DNA of 64,000 nucleotides from NCBI RefSeq assembly GCF_900129855.1, contig NZ_LT670819.1:7998001-8062000 (forward strand), written 5' to 3'. Shown in pieces: positions 31,733 to 41,284 of this stretch (position 1 is the stretch's first letter; each line of letters opens with the position of its first letter). The notes under the pieces were generated by a model that had not been told where the DNA came from, did not search any database, and worked only from the letters and a program-made list of their open reading frames with translations. The DNA is from Streptomyces sp. 3214.6. Lineage in GTDB: Bacteria > Actinomycetota > Actinomycetes > Streptomycetales > Streptomycetaceae. Both the position numbers and the translations under genes were made by a program.

Positions 31733-32773
31733 GTGATCACCACCACGGACCTCACCAAGGTCTACCGCTCGCGCGGCCGTGAGGTCACCGCCCTCGACGG
31801 CGTCGACCTGCACGTCCGTGAAGGCGAGGTGTACGGCGTCATCGGCCAGTCCGGCGCCGGCAAGTCCTCGCTGATCCGCTGCATCAACCTCCTGGAGCGC
31901 CCCACCGCCGGCACGGTCACCGTCGCCGGACAGGACCTCACCGCGCTCGCCGGGCGCGGACCCCGCGCCGGCAAGGAGCTGCGGCAGGCGCGCAGCCGGA
32001 TCGGCATGGTCTTCCAGCACTTCAACCTGCTGTCCTCGCGCACCGTGCAGGACAACGTCGAACTCCCCCTGGAGATCCTCGGCATCTCAGGGAAGGAACG
32101 TTCCCGCAAGGCGCTGGAGCTGCTCGACCTGGTCGGTCTCGCCGACAAGGCCAAGTCCTACCCCGCCCAGCTCTCCGGCGGCCAGAAGCAGCGCGTCGGC
32201 ATCGCCCGCGCCCTCGCCGGCGACCCGAAGGTGCTGCTCTCCGACGAGGCCACCAGCGCCCTCGACCCGGAGACCACCCGCTCCATCCTCCAACTGCTGC
32301 GCGACCTGAACCGCCGGCTGGGCCTGACCGTCCTGCTCATCACCCACGAGATGGACGTGGTGAAGTCGATCTGCGACTCCGCCGCGCTCATGGAGAACGG
32401 CCGAGTCGTCGAGTCCGGCACGGTCAGCGAACTGCTCGCCACCCCCGGCTCCGAACTGGCCGCCGCGCTCTTCCCGGTGGGCGGCGAAGCCACCGGCGAG
32501 GACCGCACCGTCGTCGATGTCACCTTCCACGGCGAGAGCGCCACCCAGCCCGTCGTCTCCCAGCTGTCACGCACCTACAACATCGACATATCGATCCTCG
32601 GCGCGGCCATCGACACCGTCGGCGGCCTCCAGGTCGGCCGCATGCGCATCGAACTCCCCGGCCGCTACGAGGACAACGTCGTGCCGATCGGCTTCCTGCG
32701 CGAACAGGGCCTCCAGATCGACGTCGTGGGCCAGGAGCCCGCCTCCGTGCTGGTGAAGGAAGGTGTCAAGTGA
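31733..32773 (+). CDS. metN: methionine ABC transporter ATP-binding protein
   Basis: MetN (346 residues from this start) powers import of methionine. The ATPase part shows Walker A GQSGAGKSS, the Q-loop VFQHFNLLSS, signature LSGGQKQRV, Walker B VLLSDEATSALD and the H-loop LLITHEMD. The C-terminal NIL domain (about 260-340, TVVDVTFHGES to LREQGLQIDVVG) binds methionine and gives transinhibition. Starts at 31700 and 31718 are in frame; 31733 was chosen for the GGAA 6 bp upstream and the conserved ITTTDLTKVY beginning. The stop overlaps metI by 4 bp. The leader peptide upstream probably controls it. Confidence 0.92.
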   Translation: MITTTDLTKVYRSRGREVTALDGVDLHVREGEVYGVIGQSGAGKSSLIRCINLLERPTAGTVTVAGQDLTALAGRGPRAGKELRQARSRIGMVFQHFNLLSSRTVQDNVELPLEILGISGKERSRKALELLDLVGLADKAKSYPAQLSGGQKQRVGIARALAGDPKVLLSDEATSALDPETTRSILQLLRDLNRRLGLTVLLITHEMDVVKSICDSAALMENGRVVESGTVSELLATPGSELAAALFPVGGEATGEDRTVVDVTFHGESATQPVVSQLSRTYNIDISILGAAIDTVGGLQVGRMRIELPGRYEDNVVPIGFLREQGLQIDVVGQEPASVLVKEGVK

Positions 32774-33540
32774 CCTGGTCGGAGATGCAGCCCCTGCTGT
32801 CCCAGGCGTGTTGGGACACCCTCTACATGGTCGGCTGGTCCACGCTCATCGCCGTCGTCGGCGGCCTCCCGCTCGGCGTCCTGCTGGTCCTGACCGACCG
32901 GGGCGGCCTGCTGCAGAACGTCCTCGCCAACAGGGTGCTCGGGCAGGTCGTGAACGTCGCCCGCTCGCTGCCGTTCATCATCCTGATGGTCGCGCTGATG
33001 AACTTCACCCGCACGATCACCGGGACGACCATCGGCCGGGAGGCCGCGATCGTGCCGCTCGCCGTCGGCGCCATCCCGTTCTTCGCGCGCCTCGTCGAGA
33101 CGGCTGTCCGCGAAGTGGACGGCGGGCTGGTCGAGGCCGTGCAGGCGATGGGCGGCAACACCTGGACGATCGTGCGCAAGGTCCTCGTCCCGGAGTCCCT
33201 GCCCTCCCTCATCGCCGGCACCACCACCACGATCGTCGCCCTCATCGGCTACTCCGCCATGGCCGGCACGGTCGGCGCCGGCGGCCTCGGCGACATCGCC
33301 ATCCGCTACGGCTACCAGCGCTTCGAGACCGAGCTGATGTGGATCACGGTGGCGATCCTCGCCGTCGTCATCTCCCTCATCCAGTTCGCCGGCGACTACG
33401 CGGCCCGCTCCCTGCACCGCCGCGGCGGCCGCTCGGGCCCCGCGCCCAAGCTCCGCCTGCTGAAGGCGAAGGAGCCCGCGGCCGCGGACGTCGGCAAGGC
33501 GGCCACGGACGCAGCCACGGACGTCGGCAAGGTCGCATAA
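32770..33540 (+). CDS. metI: methionine ABC transporter permease
   Basis: MetI (256 residues) is the membrane channel of the importer. It has five membrane helices and the permease EAA loop VDGGLVEAVQAMGGNTWTIVRKVLVPESLP, which contacts MetN. ATTTTIVALIGYSAMAGTVGAGGLGDIAIRYGYQRF is the conserved core after it. The C-terminal tail (AADVGKAATDAATDVGKVA) is an imperfect repeat not found in E. coli MetI and probably cytoplasmic. GTGA overlap couples it to metN. The binding protein gene follows after 79 bp. Confidence 0.93.
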   Translation: MTWSEMQPLLSQACWDTLYMVGWSTLIAVVGGLPLGVLLVLTDRGGLLQNVLANRVLGQVVNVARSLPFIILMVALMNFTRTITGTTIGREAAIVPLAVGAIPFFARLVETAVREVDGGLVEAVQAMGGNTWTIVRKVLVPESLPSLIAGTTTTIVALIGYSAMAGTVGAGGLGDIAIRYGYQRFETELMWITVAILAVVISLIQFAGDYAARSLHRRGGRSGPAPKLRLLKAKEPAAADVGKAATDAATDVGKVA

Positions 33541-33619
33541 GCGCCCAAGAGGCGCCCCACCCCACAGACTCCCCGCTCACCCCACGCGGGGCCGCACCAC
33601 CTCAGGAAAGGCACTTTTC

Positions 33620-34462
33620 GTGCGTAACACCGCCAAGATCACCACCGCCGTCCTCGCCGCCGGAGCCCTCACCCTCGGACTCAGCGCCTGCGGCTCGGAC
33701 AAGGGCTCCGACTCCTCCTCCTCTTCCTCCGCCGCCGGCAGCCCGCTGGTCGTCGCCGCCAGCCCCACCCCGCATGCCGAGATCCTGAACTTCGTCAAGG
33801 ACAACCTGGCGAAGAAAGCGGGCCTCGACCTGGAGGTCAAGGAGTTCACCGACTACGTCACGCCCAACACGGCGACGGAGGACGGCTCGGTCGACGCCAA
33901 CTACTTCCAGAACCAGCCGTACCTCGACGACTTCAACAAGAAGAACGGCACCCACATCGTGCCCGTCGTCACGGTCCACCTGGAGCCGCTCGGCCTCTAC
34001 TCGCACAAGGTCAAGAGCGCCGACGCCCTCAAGAGCGGTGCGGCGATCGCCGTCCCGAACGACAGCGTCAACGAGGCCCGCGCCCTGAAGCTGCTCGCCG
34101 CGAACAAGCTCATCACCCTCAAGGACGGGGTGGGCAACGACGCGACGCCCGCGGACATCACCGCGAACCCGAAGAAGCTCAAGTTCAAGGAGCTGGAGGC
34201 GGCCCAGACCCCGCGCTCCCTGGACGACGTGGACGCGGCCGTCATCAACGGCAACTACGCCATCGAGGCCGACCTCAAGCCCGCCTCGGACGCCCTCGTC
34301 CTGGAGTCCGCCAAGGACAACCCGTACGGCAACTTCCTCGCCGTGAAGGAGGGCGACGAGAGCGACCCGCGCGTCAAGAAGCTCGCCGCGCTCCTCACGT
34401 CCCCCGAGGTCAAGAAGTTCATCGCGGACAAGTACGCCGGCTCGGTCATCGCGTCCTTCTGA
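33620..34462 (+). CDS. metQ: methionine-binding lipoprotein
   Basis: MetQ (280 residues) captures methionine outside the membrane and hands it to MetI. The signal ends in the lipobox LSAC with lipid-anchored Cys24, followed by a Ser-rich linker (DSSSSSSAAGS). The NLPA-type fold is clear: VVAASPTPHAEILNFVK, EVKEFTDYVTPNTA, DANYFQNQPYLDDFN, AIAVPNDSVNEARAL and VDAAVINGNYAIEADL, with ligand-contacting Asn and Arg residues. GTG start follows AGGAAAGG. A strong terminator at 34511 closes the operon. Confidence 0.93.
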   Translation: MRNTAKITTAVLAAGALTLGLSACGSDKGSDSSSSSSAAGSPLVVAASPTPHAEILNFVKDNLAKKAGLDLEVKEFTDYVTPNTATEDGSVDANYFQNQPYLDDFNKKNGTHIVPVVTVHLEPLGLYSHKVKSADALKSGAAIAVPNDSVNEARALKLLAANKLITLKDGVGNDATPADITANPKKLKFKELEAAQTPRSLDDVDAAVINGNYAIEADLKPASDALVLESAKDNPYGNFLAVKEGDESDPRVKKLAALLTSPEVKKFIADKYAGSVIASF

Positions 34463-34510
34463 GGCGTCCACGCACGCGGCCTTCCGGTCACCTCCGGCTG
34501 ACCCGCGCAC

Positions 34511-34549
34511 CCACGGGGTCCACTCCATCACTCGGGGTGGACCCCGTGG
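34511..34549 (+). terminator. terminator of the metNIQ operon
   Basis: CCACGGGGTCCAC (34511-34523) pairs perfectly with GTGGACCCCGTGG (34537-34549) over 13 bp, 49 bp beyond the metQ stop. No U-run follows, as usual in streptomycetes. Confidence 0.8.
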
Positions 34550-34649
34550 TGCGGTGCGGTGCTCACATGCTGCATGCTGGGCAGTTCAGCAGGCCCTGAC
34601 GGCCCAGCAGGTCGGGCCCTGACGGTTTCGAAGGCTACGGAGCGGCTTC

Positions 34650-35288
34650 ATGACGAGCACCTTCCCCACCATCTCCATCAGCACGGAGCGGTTGGTGCTG
34701 CGTCCCCTCGACGAGGACGACGCGCCCGCCCTGGCCGACATGATGAACGACGAACAGGTAGGGGCGTGGACCGCCGTGCCCCAGCCCTACAGCGAGGCCG
34801 CGGCCCGCCGTTGGATCACCGAGTACGCGCCCACCGAACGCAGCGCGGGCCGCGGCCTCGACCTCGCCGTCACCGAGTTCCTCACCCAGCGCCTGGTCGG
34901 CATAGTCCAACTCGCCAAGACCAACTGGCATGTCCGCTCCACCGAGCTGTCGTACATCATCGCCCCCTGGGCGCGTGGCGAGGGCTACGCCTCCGAGGCG
35001 GCGCTGGCCACCGCGCAATGGCTGCTCACCGACCAGAAGTTCGAGCGCATCGAGCTGCGCACCGCCGCCGACAACACCGCCTCCCAGCAGGTCGCCCAGA
35101 AGATCGGCTGCATCAGCGAGGGCGTGCTGCGCGGCGCCTGTATAGCCCGCGCCCGCGCCGAGGACGGCACCTGGACCGAGGTGCGCACCGACTACATCGT
35201 GTGGAGCCTGCTCCCGGAGGACCTGGAGGGACCCGGCGACCACTTCGCGGAGAGCGGCGGCTACCCCTCCTACAGCGACTGGAACTGA
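34650..35288 (+). CDS. GNAT acetyltransferase, RimJ/RimL type
   Basis: This 212-residue protein resembles ribosomal-protein N-acetyltransferases: TERLVLRPLDEDDAPALADMMND at the start, the strand LVGIVQLAKTNWHVRSTELSYIIAPWARGEGYASEAALA with the acetyl-CoA loop, and FERIELRTAADNTASQQVAQKIGC. The last 25 residues (EGPGDHFAESGGYPSYSDWN) are an acidic, aromatic tail outside the fold. It follows the met operon terminator and is probably transcribed alone. The true substrate may be a protein N-terminus or a small amine. Confidence 0.85.
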   Translation: MTSTFPTISISTERLVLRPLDEDDAPALADMMNDEQVGAWTAVPQPYSEAAARRWITEYAPTERSAGRGLDLAVTEFLTQRLVGIVQLAKTNWHVRSTELSYIIAPWARGEGYASEAALATAQWLLTDQKFERIELRTAADNTASQQVAQKIGCISEGVLRGACIARARAEDGTWTEVRTDYIVWSLLPEDLEGPGDHFAESGGYPSYSDWN

Positions 35289-35384
35289 ACCCGGGGCCCG
35301 TGCGGGCGCCCCCGTCCGGCCCTGCCGACCAGGTACCCTCACGGAGCCCGCTACCAGCGTGAACCCCCGGGGAGACTGACGACG

Positions 35385-36608
35385 ATGGCCGACCGCGTCA
35401 CGGTGATCGGCTGGGACGGCTCGCCACTGACCGCCGCGGCCCGCTCGGCCCTGGGCGCCGCCACACTGGTGGCCGGCGCCGCCCACCATCTGGCACTGCC
35501 CGAGGTGCCGCCCGCGGCGGAACGCGTCCGGCTCGGCAGCGTCGCCCTCGCCGCCCGCCGCATCGCCGGCCACCGCGGCACCGCGGTCGTCCTCGCCGAC
35601 GGCGACCCGGGCTTCTTCGGCGTCGTACGCACCCTGCGCGCACCCGAGTTCGGCCTGGAGGTGGAGGTAGTCCCGGCCGTCTCCGCCGTCGCCGCCGCCT
35701 TCGCCCGGGCCGGCATGCCCTGGGACGACGCCCAGGTCGTCGTCGCCCACCGGCGCACCCTGCGCCGCGCGGTGAACGTGTGCCGCGCCCACACCAAGGT
35801 CGCCGTTCTCACCTCCCCGGGCGCCGGCCCCGCCGAGCTCGGCCTGCTCATGGAGGGCGTGCTCCGCACCTTCGTGGTCTGCGAGGAACTCGGCACCACC
35901 CGCGAACAGGTCAGCGTCGTCACCTCCGACAAGGCCGCCGACCACACCTGGCGCGACCCCAACGTCGTCATCGTGATCGGCGGCCCGACCGGACCGGTCG
36001 TCTCCGGCGACAGCGGCTGGATCGCCGGCCGCGACCCGGGCGCCGGCCCGCGCGGCTGGGCTCTGCCGGGCGAGGCGTACGGCGGCGGACTCGGCGAGGG
36101 GGAGGCGGAGCTGCTGCGCGCGGGCCAACTCGCCCGGCTCGGCCCGCGGGTCGGCGACCTCGTATGGGACATCGGCTGCGGCAGCGGCGCCTTCGCGACC
36201 GAGGCGGCGCGGGCGGGCGCCGCCGTCATCGCCGTCGACCGTGCCCTGGACGCGTGCGGCCGCACCGACGCCTCCGCGCGCCGCCACGGCGTCCAACTGC
36301 AGATCGTCCACGGCACCGCCCCGCACGTCCTGGAGAACCTGCCCGAGCCGGACGTCGTCCGGGTCGGCGGCGGGGGAGCGGCCGTGGTCTCCGCGGTCGC
36401 CGACCGCCGCCCGCAGCGCATCGTCACCCATGCGGCGACCCGCGACGCGGCCGAACGCGTGGGCCGCGACCTGTCCGAGCACGGCTACCGCGTCGAATGC
36501 GCCCTCGTCCAGTCCGTCGAACTCGACACACGGGCCTGGACGGAAACAGAACGGAGCGTCGCGTTCCTGCTCACCGGAGAAATTCTGCGGCGTGAAGCGC
36601 CTCGCTGA
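35385..36608 (+). CDS. cobL: precorrin-6Y C5,15-methyltransferase (CbiE-CbiT fusion)
   Basis: This 407-residue bifunctional enzyme of cobalamin ring synthesis methylates C5 and C15 and removes a carboxyl group. Residues 1-200 are the CbiE-type tetrapyrrole methylase (VTVIGWDGSPLT, VVLADGDPGFFGVV, VVPAVSAVAAAFARAGMPWDDA). Residues about 225-400 are the CbiT part with SAM motif WDIGCGSGAFATEAA (Asp262). GGGGAGA precedes the ATG. It is followed after 359 bp by another cobalamin gene (bluB-cobT fusion) and then the siroheme synthase, so this is a small corrin cluster rather than the full pathway. Confidence 0.92.
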   Translation: MADRVTVIGWDGSPLTAAARSALGAATLVAGAAHHLALPEVPPAAERVRLGSVALAARRIAGHRGTAVVLADGDPGFFGVVRTLRAPEFGLEVEVVPAVSAVAAAFARAGMPWDDAQVVVAHRRTLRRAVNVCRAHTKVAVLTSPGAGPAELGLLMEGVLRTFVVCEELGTTREQVSVVTSDKAADHTWRDPNVVIVIGGPTGPVVSGDSGWIAGRDPGAGPRGWALPGEAYGGGLGEGEAELLRAGQLARLGPRVGDLVWDIGCGSGAFATEAARAGAAVIAVDRALDACGRTDASARRHGVQLQIVHGTAPHVLENLPEPDVVRVGGGGAAVVSAVADRRPQRIVTHAATRDAAERVGRDLSEHGYRVECALVQSVELDTRAWTETERSVAFLLTGEILRREAPR

Positions 36609-36967
36609 GGGGTGGTCCGTGATCCTGTTGTCGTACCGCGCGCGGTAGGCTGGCCGATCGTCGTACCGCTTCCGTTCACCCGGCGCTTCGTCGGTCAATG
36701 TCCGGAAAACACATCCCTTTTGGGGGGTGTGTGGTACGGCAGCACCGGAGGGCGCGCAACGTGGCGCAGTCCACAGCGGAGCGTCGCGGATCAAACTGTC
36801 GCGACGCGTCGACGGCCGGGACAATGCCACTGAATGGCTTTGTCGCTTTTTCGGGCGGGTCGTACGTGCCGCTGGGCACGGACGCTCGTTCTTCACTACG
36901 GGGCGGTCGGTGCGCCGCTCCGGGTGAGCCGGCCGCAGAAGCACTAACCGATGGGCGAGGGGTACGC
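36609..36967 (+). other. upstream region of the bluB-cobT gene
   Basis: This 359-bp stretch remains open in the cobT frame from 36698, but its composition is less biased than the gene. It holds a hairpin, ACACATCCC (36709-36717) against GGGGTGTGT (36724-36732), with one G-U pair, and a GCCACTG heptamer at 36826. A complete cobalamin riboswitch could not be made out. Confidence 0.5.
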
Positions 36968-39900
36968 ATGACCGACACCGGCCAGGTCCCGGGCGAGGGG
37001 CTGCCGGAGAACGCAGGCATGGTGGAGCAGCCGGGCGCCTCCGCGCATGGTGCGTACACCTACCTCTCCGAGAGCACCGCCGAGGACGAAGACCTGTTGC
37101 TGCTGCCGGGTGCCCAGAGCGCGTGGGGCAACGAGGTGGCGCCGCCCGCCCCTGAGCCGGTGGTCGAGGCGGTGCACGAGCCGGGTCCGCACGAGACCTC
37201 CGGCCGCGACAGCGGGTCGGTCGACCTCAGCGCCGTCCGCCTCCCCGGCCCGTCGACGCCCCAGTCGGCCCCGCGCCGCCCCCTGCACCTCGGCCCGCCG
37301 ATCCCCGACGCCTCGGCCAGCCCGGTCCGCTCCCTCGCCGATCGCGGCCCCGCGGGCGCGCCGGTGCGACAGCCCGGCCCGGCCGCTTCCGGTCCCGAGT
37401 ACCTCGACGTCCCGCCCGTGCGGGAGATGCCGCAGGGCGCGGCCCCTTGGGGCGCCGCCCAGGCCACGGCCCAGGCGCCCGCCCAGGCCCAGGTCGCTCC
37501 CGGCGTGAGGACTGCGGAAACGGTTGCTCCGACAGTGGCGGTCACGGAACCGCAGCAGGTCGAGCCGATGGGCGTGGCCCAGGCGGTCGTGGCCCGCGTG
37601 GCGACCGAGGCGATCGCCGCGACCGCCCCGGAGGGGAGCGACGCCGACGCCCACGGCGCCCAGGCCGCGCCCGCCGCCGAGACGTACGGAGTCGTCGACC
37701 CCGGTCAGGTGTTCGGGGCCGCGATGATGGCGGAGACCGAGCAGGTTCCCGTCGGTGCGGTCGTGGAGGCCGGGCAGGACGCTGCCGACGTCCCCGTCTC
37801 GGGCGACGACCGAACGCCGGACGCCCCCGTCGCGCCGGCGGACGAGCCCGCCGTCGCCGCCGTCGCCGAACAGCCGGTGGAGGCGGCACAGGCGGCACAG
37901 GCGGTACCGGAGGCGCCGGAGGCAGTGGAGGCCCCGGCCGTCGCCCCCGAAACCGAGCAGACGGCTGAGCCGGTCGCGGCCGAGCCGGTCGAGCCGGTCG
38001 CGGTCGAGGCGGCCGCGGTCGAGCCGGCGGTGACCCAGTCGGCCGAGGCGGCAGAAACGGCCGAAGCGGCGGAGTCGACCGAAGCGGTGGAGCCGGGCGA
38101 AGCGGTGGGGGCGGCCGAGCCGGTGGCGGTTGCCGGGACGAACCCCGTGGAGGCGCCCGTCTCCGAGGCGACCGAGGCCGAGGCGGCTCAGCCACAGCCG
38201 CAGGAGCCCGACACGAGCGTCGATGCGAGCGCCGGCGCCGCGCCGGCCCCGGAGACGCCCATGGCAGAGCCGGTTTCGGTTCCGGCGTCGGCGTCGGTGC
38301 CGGATCCGGCCGTTGACGCCGTCGTCACACCGCAGGCCGTTTCCGAGGCCCCCGTTCCCGAACCGGTCGTGGCCCCCGAGACCGACCCCGCCCCCGAGCC
38401 CACGCCCGAAGCCGTTCAGGCTTCCGAGGCCGTGGCGATCGTGACGCCTGAGACGACGGAACCGGCGGCCCCCGTGGCGGAAGCGCCCGCCGCCGAGGCC
38501 GAGGCCCAGGCCCCCGCGCCCGGACCGGAGGTCTCCGCCGCCCCCGAGGGCATGCAGTTCATCGACGCGCCCGTCGCCCCCGCCGAGTCGGCCGCCCAAC
38601 AGGCGGAGCCCGAGCCGACACCGCAGCCGGAGCCGGAGCCGGAACCGCAGCCCGGACCGGAGCCGGAAGTGGAGGCCGTCAGCGAGCCTCCCGCCGAGCC
38701 CGTCCAAGCCACGGACACCGTGTCTCACACCCCGGATGCCGTCGCCCCGGGAACGGCCCCGCCGCCGGAGCCCGCACCCGAGACCGCGCCCCCCGTTGCC
38801 CAGCCCCAGCCCGAGCCCGCCCTCGCCGCAACCGATGCGAAGCCGGAACCACAGCCGCAAGCACAGCCGGAGCAGCAGGCCGTGACGGAGACGGCGGCGC
38901 CGCCCGTCGAGGCACTCCCCGTGGAGGCCACTCCCGCCCCGCCGGTTGCCGCTCCCCAGGACGTCCAGCCGGAGAACCAGCCCCCGGCCGACCAGCCGGC
39001 CCAACCGGACCAGTCCTTGGGCCAGTTCGTGCCGGTCGAGGGCGCGCAGCTCCCCACGCAGGAACAGCCGGCCCCCGAGATGTCGCCGGTCCCCGAGGCG
39101 GTCGCGGAACAGCAACAGGCCGCCGAACCGGCCGCCGTGCCCTCCACCGTCACGGGCCCCACCGTCACTGGACCCACCGTCACGGGCCCCACCGTCACTG
39201 GACCCACCGTCATGGTCCCCGCCCCGCGCGGCGCCGACCAGGCTTCCGCCCCGGTGACCCCGGACACGGAGCGCGCGACCGACATCATCGACCCCGATGT
39301 CGCACAGAGCCCGGAGGACCTGGACACCAGGGCCGCCGACCAGGAAGAGAGCCCGGCCGCTGCAGTGGAAGAAGCTCGAGAGTCCACCGGCCCCGCCGCG
39401 CCCGCGTACGACGACGCCGAGCGCGAGGCCGTCCTGAAGGTCATGCGGGAGCGCCGGGACATCCGCAACGGCTTCCGCAGTGACCCGATCCCGCACGAGG
39501 TGCTGTTGCGCGTCCTGGAGGCCGCCCACACCGCGCCCTCGGTCGGCCACTCGCAGCCCTGGGACTTCGTCGTGATCCGCTCGGCCGACACCCGGCGCGC
39601 CATGCACGAACTGGCGACGCGTCAGCGCGACGCGTACGCGCTGTCCCTGCCCAAGGGCCGGGCCAAGCAGTTCAAGGAACTCAAGATCGAGGCCATCCTC
39701 GAGACGCCGGTGAACATCGTCGTCACCGCCGACCCGACCCGTGGCGGCCGCCACACCCTGGGCCGGCACACGCAGCCGCAGATGGCGCCGTACTCCTCCG
39801 CGCTCGCGGTCGAGAACCTGTGGCTCGCCGCCCGCGCCGAGGGCCTGGGCGTCGGCTGGGTCAGCTTCTTCGACGAGCGCGAGATGGTCCGTGCGCTGGG

Positions 39901-41122
39901 CCTGCCCGAGCACCTCGAAGTGGTCGCCTACCTGTGCGTCGGCTACGTCGACGAGTTCCCGGACGAGCCCGAGCTGATGCAGGCGGGCTGGGCGAAGCGG
40001 CGCCCGCTGTCGTGGGTGGTCCACGAGGAGACGTACGGCCGTCGCGCGCTGCCCGGCGAGGACCCGCACGACCTGCTCGCCGAGACCGTCGCCAGTGTCC
40101 GCCCGCTGGACGCCAAGGCGCTCGGCGAGGCCTGGGAGCGGCAGAAGCGCATGACGAAGCCGGCCGGGGCGCTCGGCATGCTGGAGATCATCTCCGCGCA
40201 GCTGTCCGGCCTGTCCCGGCAGTGCCCGCCACCGATCCCGGAGCCCGCGGCCGTCGCGATCTTCGCCGGCGACCACGGGGTGCACGCCCAGGGCGTCACC
40301 CCCTGGCCGCAGGAGGTGACGGCCCAGATGGTCGCCAACTTCCTCGGCGGCGGCGCGGTCTGCAACGCGTTCGCCTCCCAGGTGGGCGCCGAGGTCTGCG
40401 TCGTGGACGTGGGCGTGGCCGCCGACCTCCCGGCGACCCCCGGCCTGCTGCCCCGCAAGGTCCGCGCGGGCACGTCCGACATGACCACCGGCCCCGCGAT
40501 GACCCGCGAGGAGGCCAAGCAGGCCATCGAGGTCGGCATCGAGACGGCCCGTGACCTGGTGGCGGCCGGCAACAAGGCGCTCCTCACGGGCGAGATGGGC
40601 ATCGCGAACACGACCGCGTCCGCGGCCCTCATCTCGGTCTTCACGGGTGCCGACCCGGCCGAGGTCACCGGCCGCGGCACCGGAATCAACGACGAGACCC
40701 TCGCCCGCAAGACCGAGGTCGTCCGCCGCGCCCTGGACTTCCACCAGCCGGACCCGGCCGACCCGATCGGCGTCCTGGCCGCGATCGGCGGCTTCGAACA
40801 CGCGGCGATGGTCGGCCTCCTCCTCGGCGGCGCGTCCCTGCGTACGCCGGTGATCCTGGACGGCGTCAGCGCCGGCGCCGCCGCGCTGGTCGCGCGCGCC
40901 ATCGCCCCCGAGGTGCTGGCGGCCTGCATCGCCGGCCACCGCAGCGCCGAGCCCGGCCATGTGGCCGCCCTGAACAAGCTCGGCCTGCGCCCCCTGGTCG
41001 ACCTCGACCTCCGCCTCGGTGAGGGCACCGGCGCCCTGCTGGCCCTGCCCCTGGTCCAGAGCACGGCCCGCGCCATGCACGAGGTGGCGACGTTCGACTC
41101 GGCGGGGGTGACCGAGAAGTAG
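36968..41122 (+). CDS. cobT: giant BluB-CobT fusion with disordered N-terminal region
   Basis: This 1384-residue protein makes the lower ligand of cobalamin and activates it. Residues 1-810 are low-complexity, rich in Ala, Glu, Pro and Val (strings like PEPEPEPQPGPEP), with a 5-residue repeat TVTGP near 727-746, and are surely disordered. About 813-1020 is a BluB-type flavin destructase (RRDIRNGFRSDPIP, APSVGHSQPWDFVVI, GVGWVSFFD) giving 5,6-dimethylbenzimidazole. About 1035-1384 is nicotinate-nucleotide:DMB phosphoribosyltransferase (GDHGVHAQGVTPWPQEVT, GEMGIANTTASAAL, RLGEGTGALLALPLV with the catalytic Glu). The start at 36968 follows GAGGGG. The frame extends upstream to 36698, so a longer form is possible. 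Confidence 0.88.
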   Translation: MTDTGQVPGEGLPENAGMVEQPGASAHGAYTYLSESTAEDEDLLLLPGAQSAWGNEVAPPAPEPVVEAVHEPGPHETSGRDSGSVDLSAVRLPGPSTPQSAPRRPLHLGPPIPDASASPVRSLADRGPAGAPVRQPGPAASGPEYLDVPPVREMPQGAAPWGAAQATAQAPAQAQVAPGVRTAETVAPTVAVTEPQQVEPMGVAQAVVARVATEAIAATAPEGSDADAHGAQAAPAAETYGVVDPGQVFGAAMMAETEQVPVGAVVEAGQDAADVPVSGDDRTPDAPVAPADEPAVAAVAEQPVEAAQAAQAVPEAPEAVEAPAVAPETEQTAEPVAAEPVEPVAVEAAAVEPAVTQSAEAAETAEAAESTEAVEPGEAVGAAEPVAVAGTNPVEAPVSEATEAEAAQPQPQEPDTSVDASAGAAPAPETPMAEPVSVPASASVPDPAVDAVVTPQAVSEAPVPEPVVAPETDPAPEPTPEAVQASEAVAIVTPETTEPAAPVAEAPAAEAEAQAPAPGPEVSAAPEGMQFIDAPVAPAESAAQQAEPEPTPQPEPEPEPQPGPEPEVEAVSEPPAEPVQATDTVSHTPDAVAPGTAPPPEPAPETAPPVAQPQPEPALAATDAKPEPQPQAQPEQQAVTETAAPPVEALPVEATPAPPVAAPQDVQPENQPPADQPAQPDQSLGQFVPVEGAQLPTQEQPAPEMSPVPEAVAEQQQAAEPAAVPSTVTGPTVTGPTVTGPTVTGPTVMVPAPRGADQASAPVTPDTERATDIIDPDVAQSPEDLDTRAADQEESPAAAVEEARESTGPAAPAYDDAEREAVLKVMRERRDIRNGFRSDPIPHEVLLRVLEAAHTAPSVGHSQPWDFVVIRSADTRRAMHELATRQRDAYALSLPKGRAKQFKELKIEAILETPVNIVVTADPTRGGRHTLGRHTQPQMAPYSSALAVENLWLAARAEGLGVGWVSFFDEREMVRALGLPEHLEVVAYLCVGYVDEFPDEPELMQAGWAKRRPLSWVVHEETYGRRALPGEDPHDLLAETVASVRPLDAKALGEAWERQKRMTKPAGALGMLEIISAQLSGLSRQCPPPIPEPAAVAIFAGDHGVHAQGVTPWPQEVTAQMVANFLGGGAVCNAFASQVGAEVCVVDVGVAADLPATPGLLPRKVRAGTSDMTTGPAMTREEAKQAIEVGIETARDLVAAGNKALLTGEMGIANTTASAALISVFTGADPAEVTGRGTGINDETLARKTEVVRRALDFHQPDPADPIGVLAAIGGFEHAAMVGLLLGGASLRTPVILDGVSAGAAALVARAIAPEVLAACIAGHRSAEPGHVAALNKLGLRPLVDLDLRLGEGTGALLALPLVQSTARAMHEVATFDSAGVTEK
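39145..39219 (+). repeat. 15-bp tandem repeat within cobT
   Basis: Five 15-bp units run in tandem, alternating CACCGTCACGGGCCC and CACCGTCACTGGACC, with the last unit diverged. They encode TVTGP repeats at the end of the disordered region. Confidence 0.85.
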
Positions 41123-41284
41123 GACCCGCCGGGCCCCGGCCCTGGACGCGGAGGTCGGCGGGCCCGCGCCCCTGCGCGGCCCCCGGCCCCGCCGTACCCT
41201 GAGCCCACCTCTAAAATCCGCACGTCAGGGCCGCTCCAGAGCCGCAGCGCCCCCCGCCCTTGCTCGTACGAGGAGCCGCACCTC

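Noticed and set aside
36609..36967. Cobalamin riboswitch upstream of cobT
   Set aside because: Only the heptamer GCCACTG (36826-36832) fits; the other conserved segments of the riboswitch core could not be located in order.
36944..41080. Minus-strand open frame of 1378 codons opposite cobT
   Set aside because: Gly/Arg/Leu-rich antisense product of a biased, repetitive gene; BluB and CobT motifs fix the coding strand as plus.
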